Assembly: GCA_910578195.1 (NCBI GenBank)
Contig: CAJTOY010000011.1
Coordinates: 1-51,998, forward strand
Length of the DNA: 51,998 nt
Direction of reading: 5' to 3'
Source of the DNA: an uncultured Christensenella sp.
GTDB lineage: Bacteria; Bacillota; Clostridia; Christensenellales; Borkfalkiaceae
Below, piece by piece: positions 36,201 through 46,200 of the stretch; position 1 is the stretch's first letter; the number at the start of each line of letters is the position of its first letter. The notes beneath the pieces were generated by a model, which saw only the letters and a program-made list of their open reading frames with translations, did not search any database and had not been told where the DNA came from. The position numbers and the translations under genes were made by a program.

Positions 36201-37027
36201 TGCGTGCCGAGCTCGAAAACGAGCGTATGCGCTTGAAGCAGCAGCAGGAAATGGACAAGGCGCGCGCAGACGCGGAAATCCAGCGCATGAAAGCGGAGCT
36301 TGCGGCGCATCAGCAGCCCCAGTTCCCTCCTTACGGCATGAACGGAATGAATCCTTACGGACAGTACCCGCCCTACGGCATGAACGGAATGAACCCTTAC
36401 GGGCAGTACCCTCCTTACGGATATCCCCAGCAGCAGCCCGACAGCAACCAGATTGCGCTTATGAAGATGGAAATGGAAGTCGAGCTCGAAAAGATGCGTT
36501 CCGACAACCGCGTACAGCAAGAGGTAAGCCGTGCACAGCAAGAGATTGCCGCGGCGAACCAGCGCGCAGACCAGGAAGCAAACCGCGCCCAGCAAGAGAT
36601 TGCGTCGGTTAAGATGCAGGCTCAGCAAGAGGCGGCGGCTATGAAAATGGCTAACGAGCTTATGAAGCTTCGCGGCGACCAGAACAGCGCCGCTCAGCCT
36701 CAGCAGCAACCTTACGGATATCCCCAGCAGCCTTACGGTCAGCAACCCTACGGTTACCCTCAGCAGCCTTACGGTCAGCCGCCCTACGGCTACCCCCAGC
36801 AGCAGCCCCAGCAACAGCAGGCTCAGCTTCCGTCGATAATTATCAACACGAACGAGCAGCAGAAGCCGAAGGTTCGCGTAATCGACGCCGACGCCCACTA
36901 TCAGCCGACGGGACACTCGCACCAGGCGACGCGTCTTGACCCCGTCAAGGGTCAGCCGCCCAAGGGCAGTGATTTCGAGGATTACGACGGTTTCTACGAC
37001 TACTACGACGGCAACAACAAGCAATAA
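33299..37027 (+). CDS. Membrane-tethered cytosolic coiled-coil protein with 13-14 repeats
   Basis: A 1242-aa protein. A short N-terminus precedes one membrane helix (about 21-42). Eight lysines (44-51) and a Lys/Pro-rich stretch up to ~80 follow, so the topology is N-out/C-in. Residues ~95-1010 hold about 13 units of 55-75 residues. Each starts like (A/E)(L/I)(I/V)KA.(V/M).AE(L/M)A.A.AEMEAER and continues as Ala/Glu/Lys/Arg helix, separated by Ala/Pro/Gln linkers; this is almost certainly a segmented coiled coil. A degenerate 14th unit lies near 1060. The C-terminal ~200 residues are Gln/Pro/Tyr/Gly-rich (QQPYGYP, NGMNPYGQ repeats) and end in an Asp/Tyr-rich segment. It is coupled to the giant protein upstream by a 9-nt gap with AAGGAG. 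It may be a cytosolic scaffold for the surface protein. The family is not recognised. Confidence 0.83.
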   Translation: MIKNLLVDIMQMLSEDAPWSYIVVAAAVLAVILIITLIVVSTVKKKKKKKKGPRPVKAKKSKKPKKPKKAKHVKGGKGSKTSVVVKGGGGRSNEELIRSEAARARAEARAEAENERSRLAIENERLRADAEIARAYNQQQPVMQGGDSAALIRAQMEAEFAKQEAERAKAAEARAKEDADRARAHAKNEVERARKEAEMAKRAKARGEVPAPDDGNPQPDPRKEKMLKRQEEERRAILEERHKAELAAEHAKNDKQRAKAEAEIARLNAELAKRNAQAPRQTVVHAAPDNSAVLKAQMEAELAKAQADAERMRIQAQNDIERAKADAELARIKAELEAARNQPVAAAAPTPYDIQALVKAQLDAEMAKVHAKNAEERARADAELAKIKAELDVARSRQSTTPAAAPAYDNSALIKAQMEAELAKAQAKNEIERMKAEHEIQRLKDEMERRAAEQAAAPAAARDPHARPAPHGVPADLIKARVDAEVARARAEMEAERMRLQAQNEIDRAKAEAEIARLNAQALAAQPSKNGDNGDVVKAQVEAELARAKAEMEAERARAKAEQEIERVKAEAEIARLKAQAATQSADKSAVNQGDMQAQIDLAVARVKAEMEAERNKAQAQADIDKMQAQNEIARLKAQIAATPVNAQQHTDNSALVKAQVEAELARAKAEMEAERAKAQAQAEISRITAEAEMAKLKAEIAAAKSAPEQPAAPVQDVSAVVKAQMEAEMAKVQAKNDVERAKAQAEIERLKAEVAAAKSAPEQTEQTAPQADNDEIIKARVEAELARARAEMEAERAKEQAQAEIERVKAEAEIARLKAEALAAQPATDKDAGAELIKAKVDAEMAAARAQMEVERAKAQAQAEIDKVKAEAEIMKMRADSIGSQPTTKDNNEIIRAQVEAELARLRAEMEAERAKAQAQVEIERAKADAEIQRLKAQITSSPASVQNQYDNNELIKAKLEIELAKMRAELENERMRLKQQQEMDKARADAEIQRMKAELAAHQQPQFPPYGMNGMNPYGQYPPYGMNGMNPYGQYPPYGYPQQQPDSNQIALMKMEMEVELEKMRSDNRVQQEVSRAQQEIAAANQRADQEANRAQQEIASVKMQAQQEAAAMKMANELMKLRGDQNSAAQPQQQPYGYPQQPYGQQPYGYPQQPYGQPPYGYPQQQPQQQQAQLPSIIINTNEQQKPKVRVIDADAHYQPTGHSHQATRLDPVKGQPPKGSDFEDYDGFYDYYDGNNKQ

Positions 37028-37035
37028 TCAAACAT

Positions 37036-37072
37036 AAAACGCGCGCAGCGAAACGCTGCGCGCGTTTTTTTT
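37036..37072 (+). terminator. Terminator after the coiled-coil gene
   Basis: A perfect stem of ~15 bp (AAAACGCGCGCAGCG / CGCTGCGCGCGTTTT) with an AAA loop and eight T's. Confidence 0.93.
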
Positions 37073-37123
37073 GCCAAAAAAACGCAACAGGCATAAAATG
37101 GAATATATAAAATGAAATAAATG

Positions 37124-37152
37124 TTGACATAACAAACCGTGTGTGCTATAAT
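37124..37152 (+). promoter_or_regulatory. Perfect-consensus sigma-A promoter of the largest gene
   Basis: TTGACA (37124-37129), exactly 17 nt, TATAAT (37147-37152), with a TG two bases before the -10 box. This is the strongest match to consensus in the window. A ~90-nt leader precedes the ATG at 37249; the Shine-Dalgarno GAGAGAGG is at 37235-37242. Confidence 0.9.
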
Positions 37153-37248
37153 CACTAACGGTAGAATAGGATTTTAGTATGTATCAGTGTCGGCTTTTTT
37201 CGTTCGGCGCGGAATTTTACCAAAAAAAACATAAGAGAGAGGTACAGT

Positions 37249-40200
37249 ATGAAAATTACAAGTACTAAAAAATTAATAATAATCTTATTGACGTTAATCT
37301 GCGCGTTGGCGGTGGGATTAGGCGTAATGTGGAGTGCGGCAGAGACGCCCTCCGCTTTAAGCGCGACCGCGGCAAGCGCGGAGGACGGGGCGGAGCCTGA
37401 CGAAGCGGAACTGCCGGAAGAAGAATTCGAAGAAAAAGAATACGAGGAGTACGACCCCGCGTTTGACGAGGCAAGACTTCGCGCGCTCGCCGAAGAGCTC
37501 GGCATTGACTATGATATAGTCAACTTCTACGCGCACGCAAACAACATCAGCGTTCAAGAAATGGAAGATCAGCTCCTCGACGAGAAGCTGGTTGTGCCTT
37601 GGGACGAACAATTTTACGACGCTTCAACAAACAGCTATCACTATACTGACGAGGACTTGAAAGCGGCGGGAATTGAACAAGATGATAATCACGAACACGA
37701 CGAGAATGGAGAATGTATTCTCGGCGACGATACGCTTGCCAACAGAATAAATGGTTTTAAACAATCCTATGTTAAGGGTAGGGCGGTTTTAGAGGGAGTT
37801 AACGAGAACGAGGACTGGTTTCTCTCTCCCGACGAAGCCGGTATGTATTCCACTCATTATTATTGCGGAGCCAACTCTCACGGAATTAACTATTGGACGA
37901 GTAAACAAGGAAATGTAAGTTTATCTTGGACATACAATTTCCCTAATATTACGGATTATGGCGCTATATACGGTTGGCAGCATCGTCCGGAATATTATAG
38001 TGCGGCAAAAGCAGCAGAAAATGCGCTTTTACCCAGTAAAGGTGGCTGGGGACAGTATGCAACCATTTATCTTGACCCCGGTGAACAATTAAGAGTGGGG
38101 TTGTATAGACAAGAGGGTAACAGTAATACTCATGTTGATATTAATCGATCTTGGCAAACTTATAATGGCAGCCCTATAACATACTCTGGAGACTCAATAA
38201 CTGCGTGGCAATATTATTATGGACATTTTGACGGCGATATTGACGGGACAGTGCGAATTTTTAGGAGTGTTTGTTCTACTTATGGTTCTAGAGCTTGGCC
38301 TTATTATACACATTTTAGGCAAGCTGCAACGGGGTGTAGTACTTCAAGACCTACTTATCATAGCCAAGTTTACAGTTGGGAAATCAGAATTATCCGTAAT
38401 GCGCCTGAAAGGCCTGCTATTGTTGACGATAATGACGGCGCTACCATAAGCGGTAATACCAAAACTATGGAGTTCACGGGTGACCCGGCGCATATCAGTT
38501 TCTATCCCGACTGGGGTTCGTGCCTTCTCAAATGGACGGCGAGCAGTGAAAACGTAGGTATTTACGACCGTGCCCTTCACGGTGCGGCAGTAAAAAATCT
38601 TACCTTAGAGGTAACTGTTGCAGGCACTTATTACATAACACTGAGTACTCCTAATAATAAGTGGGCTGACGGTTCCGTCGGTTCTGTAACGTTTACATTT
38701 ATTTTGAAAACTGCCGAAACTGCCAAGCCAACCATGAAGATGGAGGAAGGCGTCGGGAGTAACCGAAAGGATAAGTACGTCAACGATACCGGTCAGGTAC
38801 AGACGGTAACCTTTGAAAACTGCGACCCTGCATACCTGCAATGGGAGTCAAACGGGCTTATAGAGTCCGAGTGGGATCCGGTCGAGAACCGGCTTGTTCT
38901 ATATCAAACACTACAGAATTCATATTCAATCAGCATAAGCATAAAAAACCCCGCGGCGTGTAACTGGAAGGGCGGAGGTACCGCCTCGCAGGGCTTCACG
39001 TTCACGATAGGGCCAAGGCTTATAAACAAAATGTCTATCGAGAAGCTACCGGGCGACGACGGCACGGTTTCGGGCAACACAAAGATAGTACAGTATGATA
39101 CAGAGGACCAGACGCTGGTACTGACGCCCGCGCGGCGAGGCTCGCTGAATATAATTACTTCGATGAAGTACGATTATGTCTACGAGGACCCCGAGGACGA
39201 GTACGGAAAGCTGGTGTTCACGACCGTCGACGCGAACAGATTCGACATAATCGTGTATCCCGCGTCGGGACACGTCTGGGACGATCAGTCCACGACGGAA
39301 TACACATTCACGTTCATAATCGAGACAATCAAGATACGCGCGCCGTATCTTGACGAAAAAAACGTTGAAGTTATCAACGGTATAAAGACAAAGACGGTCA
39401 CTTACGACCCGTACGGCAATTACCAGACAATGAGGGTGCAGTTCTACTCCGAGGCGGAAGCCGAGGGCGTGAACATAATCACCGCAATGACGCGCAACGA
39501 GGACGAGTCGACGGGCGGCACAGTAGTGCTTACGGCGACGAACGCGACCGAGTACCCCATCAACTTCACGCCCAAGGTCAACTACGAGTGGGCGGAAGGT
39601 GTGGCTGCGCCCGGATTCTCGCTGATTATTAAGAGATATCAGCTCGGCACGCCGTACGTTATCCACGACGACCGCGAGGACGCGGAAGGCTTTATCGAAA
39701 ACAACACGAAAACCGTCGGCTATCAGCCCAACGGCATGACCCTCGAACAGGCGAACAGGGACAAATACCTAAACCTTTACGTAGGTATCGTCCACGACGT
39801 CGACGTTTATAACCAGCTGACGATAACCGACGACGGTCTGTCGACCTACTGGGATAAAGACGACCCGTCTAAGCCCGTACTGACGTTTACGGGCGTCAAC
39901 GCGAAGGACTACATGTTGAAGCTCGTGCCCACCGAAAACTATCAGTGGAAGGACGGCACGTTCGGACTTAAAGAGTTTAAGCTTGTAATTACCCCCATAC
40001 TTATCGACCCCGTTCCCTGGTTTATCCAGAACGAGTCGGGCGGTTACGATTTGGCGAGCGGTAAAACGGCGAGCCTCGAATACGACGGAACGGCTAAGCG
40101 TTTCAGAATAGGTAACATCGACAACCCCAACGAAATGTTCGACCAGGATACCATGGAGCATCTGTACGTCGACGCGGCGGGTCAGTCGGTGGCGGCTTCG

Positions 40201-43200
40201 AAAGCGGGCATCAACCACAAAAAGCCCATAACTTTCGAAGGGCTCAATAACGGCGGCTTGACTTTCTCGGCTACCGAGGCGGACGTATATATCGTACGTT
40301 TGAAGCTGAAAAACACCAACTATGCGTGGCTGGACGGCTCGGGCGTGGACTTCGATTTCAGGTTCGAGGTCACGGCGCAGCCGTTAGCGGTGCCTTACCT
40401 TCTTGAAACCGAGTGCGCCGGCAATAAAAAAGAAGTATACGACAAGTATATGTACGGTATTTACGACGGGAACAATTTCACGATGGCAATCGCCGTCAAG
40501 TATTCGCCCAACATCGTAAAACCCGAGCTCAGCGACGGGCTCACCCAAAGCAAGTGGGAGGACGCCGCGGACTACGGCAGACTCTACCTCATAGGAACCG
40601 AGCGCGGTTACCATACGGTAAGGCTTACCATTACCGACACGAACTTCTGCTGGGCCGAGGACGAACCTTATTACGAATTCGAGCTGAGAATAGACTTTGC
40701 GCAGATATCGGGCGTCGATTTCTTCGCGGAGGATAAGTACGAGCAAGACGGCGAAATCGTAAACAACGGCGAATTCAAGGTCGGCAGCGACGGCTCGAAC
40801 CATTCTTCGACGTTTATAACGGGCGAGGAGCAGAAGATAATAATCAGGCGTTCGGACGCGTCGCAGTTCCTTTCGACCGAGTATCAGACACAGTTCGAGC
40901 TGAGGGTCGAGGCGCAGAACGAGGACGGCACGCACGAGGTATTCAGAGAGGAGTGGAACGGCGACAAGGATTTGACGCTTTACTTCACCCACGCGAACAC
41001 CTATTACGTCTACATTACGCCCACGAGGAATTACAGCTGGGACGGCGGCTCGCGCGACCCGTATCTGTTTACGCTCAGAATAGGGCCGAAAGAGGTAGCC
41101 ATTCCCGAGATTTACGACTACGCGGACGGCACCGTTTCGGGCGATACGAGAAAGCTGACTTACAACAGAGAATACCAGCAGCTTATGGTCGTGCTCGGAA
41201 ACGACTACAAGGCGTATAAGGTAGTCAATAACGACGATATGGAAGTCGACCTCACGCAGGCGGGCAACCCCAGAGTATTTGCATACCTTGCAAAGAACGC
41301 GGGCACGCACCACCTCCGTATAGGTCTTGCGGACACATACAACTATATCTGGGACGGCGGTACGGAGCAGGATTACAAGCTGATTATAGAGAAGCTTGCG
41401 GTCGACGTTCCCGAAGCGTTCATGTACACCGAGGACGATTACAGCGCGGCTCAGACGAGCGGCACGCCGATATCTGCCGACGTCGAGAACAATCTCGTTG
41501 TCGACTACACCGGCAAGGCGTACTATGTGTTCCTTTTCGGCGAGGTTATCGAGAAAACGGGTCTTGAAAATCAGGACGTCGTCATAACCTACGCCGCAGA
41601 GAACACCAATAACGAGAATATGGACGGCGAGGACGAAGTAGTGGGCGCGACGAAGGTCGCGTGGAAGTTCAGCACCACCAAGGTCAACGTCTACACCATT
41701 ACGGTAAGCTTCCCCAAGGGCACGGCTAACCTTTACTGGCGCGGCACCGAGGAGAACTCCGACGACAAGACGTTCAAGCTCGAAATCCGCAAAAAGCAGG
41801 TTAAAATTCCCGAGATTGTGGACGATTCGACTCTCAATCCCGACCAAAGCGCTTCGAACAACCTTTTGAACGACAGCTATTACGCCGACTTCACGTTCAA
41901 CTACGGTCACCGTACGATTTATATCGAGGGTTATCTGAACGACGTTTGGGGACTTATGTCCGCTAACTACGACAGAAGCCTTGCGAAGGGCGAGTACAAC
42001 GACACGTCCGGATACTACGAATTCACGACGAATATCGGTACGGGCGGCAACTCCGCGGCGTACGTTTCGAGAGTTTACTGCCTGACCCTTTCGATAGACT
42101 ACGACAATGAAGAGTGGGATATCGAGGACGACGCGGTCAACGGCAATTACAGCACGACCGACAAAAAATATTATATCCGCATCAACAAGCTTGCAATCGA
42201 CGCGCCGACCATTATGGACGACAGCGCAGACGACAGTGTCAACCACGGACAGATAGCGCTCGGAACGGTTGTATACACCCCTTCCGACAAGTCGGTTATC
42301 TACGACGGCAGAGAGTGGACCAACGGTCTTACAATACTCGGGCTCAATTCCGAGACAATGACCTACAAGCTTTCCATGCCCTCCGCGATGGACCGCGTGT
42401 ATGACGAGACCGAGAAGAAGCTGGTCATAAGCACGGCGGCAAACGCGAATACCTATTCGGTTGTAATCAGCTTGCAGGACCCTTCGAACCTTTGCTGGGA
42501 CGTTGAAAACCCGAACTCGGACGATTTGAGCCTTTCGCTCATAGTCGTACCCGTTACTATGGACCGCGTTGTCGTAGACAGCGTGAACGACCCCGATTCG
42601 ACGAATACGCAGCGTCAACCGCCCGTATATACGCCCGAAAGCAAGACGGTAACGTTCGACTACAACAACTACGAGTTATACATTTATAACTACCTCAGCG
42701 AAAACGCGCCTTACTATGACCAGGTCAGAGTGGAGGTTATCTCCAACAAGGCGTTCCTCGACGTTCAGTTCGTCGACGCGAACGACCCCGACCACCCCGG
42801 CATGGGCTGGCTCGTATACACGGCGAGAAACGCCGGCACCTACACCGTAAGGTTTACCCTCACGCAGAACGCGCAGTGGGACGACGGCACGAAAGACCCT
42901 ATCGACATTACGCTCGTAATCGATAAGCTTCAATACGAAACGCCGTTTATTCTCCCTTACGATTATCCCGCCGATCCGAGCGCGGACACCTCGATTGTCG
43001 ACGCGTTTACGCGTAAAGTAACGTACGCGCTCAACTCCGACGGCTCTTCGCACGTCTGGGACTTCACAATCGGCGAGTACGATTCGAGCATAATGTCCCT
43101 CTACGAGCGTACCTCGACTTCTGCCGAAAGCATTACGGTAGGCACGCCCAACGCCAACAACGAATATCCTTTCAGCGCGCGCCTTGCGGGCACATACACC

Positions 43201-46200
43201 GTAACGTTCATTATGAACGATTTCGAGAATATGCGCTGGAAGTACGCAGACAAGGAAACCGTAACTTTAACGCTCGTAATCGAGAAGCTTAAACTTACGA
43301 ACCCCGTCGTTGACAGCGATTATCTGCTCAATAACGACACGCTCACGGGCGGCAACACAGTGCTCAATTCGGTCTACGACCAGAAGAAGCACACCGCGCT
43401 CATCGAAAACGTTCTCAACAGCTACTACATGAGCTACGAGGACACGACGAGCTACGCGGCGAGCGACATCAAGCACCAGCGCACGCTCAGCGGAATAACC
43501 CCCAACAACTACGTCGGCGGCGACCCCGCGAACGGCTATCTGCCGAATACGCTCGTAAACGACGTGTTCGGGCTGGGCGGCGACACGACTTACGTCTTTA
43601 AGTCGGCGACCCTCCTCACGCAGGTAGACAAAATCAATTACGTTCTTTTCAGCACGAAGGACACGGGCACTTACACCGTAACCTTCAAGATTGCAGCCGA
43701 CCAGCTCGCGAATATGACCTGGGCTGACGGCAGCATAACCGACAAGACCGTAACCATAATAATCAACAAATTCTCGCACACTGCTCCCAGCGTTGCAAGC
43801 AACGGCCATAAAAAGCAGTATACCGGCGACTACGTCGAGTTCACGGTCAACAACGTCTATAACGGCTGCACCTCCCTCGACGAGTTCAAGAACAACACGC
43901 CTTCGGCGACCGCTTACGACCAGCTGAGTATTACAAACAATACCTCGACGGTCGACGGCGCTAAGCTGGAAGTGGTAAGCTGGTACAACGGCACGCTTAT
44001 TCTCCGCGCCAAGGAAGTAGGTACTTACAACTTAACCATAAGCATTATCGACACCGCCACGACGCAGTGGAACACGGGCGCGACTTCAATGAACATAAGC
44101 TTCACTGTCGAAAAGCGCACGCTTACCTCGGGCGTTACTTTCAGGGTCGACGGCGCGAGCGGCAATACCACGAGCTGGTCTGTCAACGACGAAGTCACCG
44201 CCTCGATTACCCTCTATAACGTGGCGGGCAGAGACGACGGAACGGGCACGGGCAACACGGTTATCGACCTCGACACCCTCGCCGTAAACGCTTATTACGT
44301 TAAGCAGTTCACTACCGACAAGCTTCCCGACGCAACGGGCAATATGTATTTCAGCAACGCTACGCTGAAAAACGCTACAATTGCACAGCAGCCAAACGGC
44401 ACTTACAACGTAACGTTTACGTTCGCGCTGCCTCACGGCGAGGATAAAATTTCCAAGGCGAAGTACACGTTCTACGTCGAACAGAACGGCGAAAGCATCA
44501 ATTACGCGCTCAACCAAAGCACGACGTCGTTCACCGTCGGCGCTAACCCCGCGCCCTTCGACCACCAGAACCTTATCTGGCAGTACGTCATTGACAACGA
44601 CCCCAACGAAACCGTCCACACGATTTCGTTTGCGGACTGGTCGGCGACGACTTCGACCACGCCTTACGAGATACCTTATCTCACCGACGGCGGCAGATAC
44701 CAATTCAACGCGTATATGGACGCAACCGGTATGGCAGGCTGGCAGGGCGACGGCGCAGTCGGACCTTTCACCGACCTCGAAGGCGCATTGCTTACCTGGA
44801 AGGTCAAATTCGTCAAGTACGACGGCGACCGCGTCGGTATGTATGCGGGCACTTATAAGGTGAGCATTGTTATCACCGCTTCCGACCCCGACACCTACGC
44901 GTTCAGTCAGAAAACCTATACCTTCTGGTACAAGATAACCCCCGCACTGTACGACATTTCGGGTCTTGTCTGGGATTACGACCCCGCCAACCCGTTCGAG
45001 TTCGACAACGACACTCATTCGGTTAAGCTCACGGGCACGTTCCCCACGGGACTTTCGGTTAAGAACTACGGCGTGACGGGTAAAGACTTAAATACCCAGA
45101 TTTACGCGGGACTTTACAACACCTCGCTCGAATTCATAACCTCCAACAAGAACTACGTTACCCCCGTATTCGGCGACGATACGACGTATATCGATACGGC
45201 GGGAGTGTTCGAATGGGTTTGCGAGTGGCGTATAACTCAGGCTTATCTCGACGTCGAGTGGAAGACGAAGCAGTCCTCCGACGGTTCCTCGGTCGCATAT
45301 GTGCCCGTACTCCGTCAGCACGGCGAGAAGGTGGATTACCTCTACGAGATAAAAGACCCTGCCAGCCCGACGGGTTGGAGAGAAGTTTCCGACTTCTCGC
45401 ACGAGGGACTTACCGAGTACAGAGTAACCGCGACGTTAAAGACGTCGAACGACCCCGCGACGAATTACGCGAACAACTACATTTTGAGGTTCAGCCCCGT
45501 AACGGATAACCCGCACGAGTTCATACTCGACGGAAGCAACGACGTGATAGGCGTGGACGTTTACGTCCGCGGCACGCAGATTTCGACCGACGCTTCGAAT
45601 CCCACGTCGTTCAAGTACGACGGCGAGATTTTCGACGGCACGCCGAGCATCTTCCAGAATCACGCGACTTATCCTTTGACGGAAGCCGACAATATCCTCG
45701 TAACCTATTACTCGACAATCAACGACAAGAAGCCCATACCCGTTCCCACCGACCCCGGCGACTATATCGTCAAGCTCACGCTTGTAAATATCAGCGACGG
45801 CGTAGAGGTTGAGTATGTTTTGGGCGACACGCTGTTCTATTTCACGATAGAGAAGGGCGACCTCGACAACAGCAATATTTACTGGCAGTACACCCATACC
45901 GACGGCAAGGGCAACACCACGACCGCAGTCTGGGACGGCACCGAGTGGAAGAACACGGCGGACGGCATGCCCATTACCGAGTTCTCCTACGACGAGTACG
46001 CGCACACTGTCGAACTTGTCAGCGAGGACGAGAATCTCACGGTTACCGCCACTAAGAACAAGGCGAACATTCACGCGGGCAAATACACTTCGACGGCGCT
46101 TTTGAGCTACGAATCGACGAAGTGGAACGCGCCCACGGCGCCCACCTCGTTCGAGTGGGAGGTTAAGAAAGCCGTGCTCGACATGTCGTTTATCAACTGG

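Noticed and set aside
33575..36330. Regular DNA repeats as a possible CRISPR array
   Set aside because: Units are 165-225 nt, in frame, and diverged as a coding repeat; there are no short identical repeats with unique spacers and no cas genes.
40384..42618. 744-codon open frame on the minus strand (others at 20484-22475, 33584-35854, 31037-32407, 48595-49710)
   Set aside because: They lie antisense to clear repeat-protein genes, have no Shine-Dalgarno or promoter, and encode Arg/Val-rich sequence typical of the reverse of GAC/GTC/TAC-rich codons. They are composition shadows.
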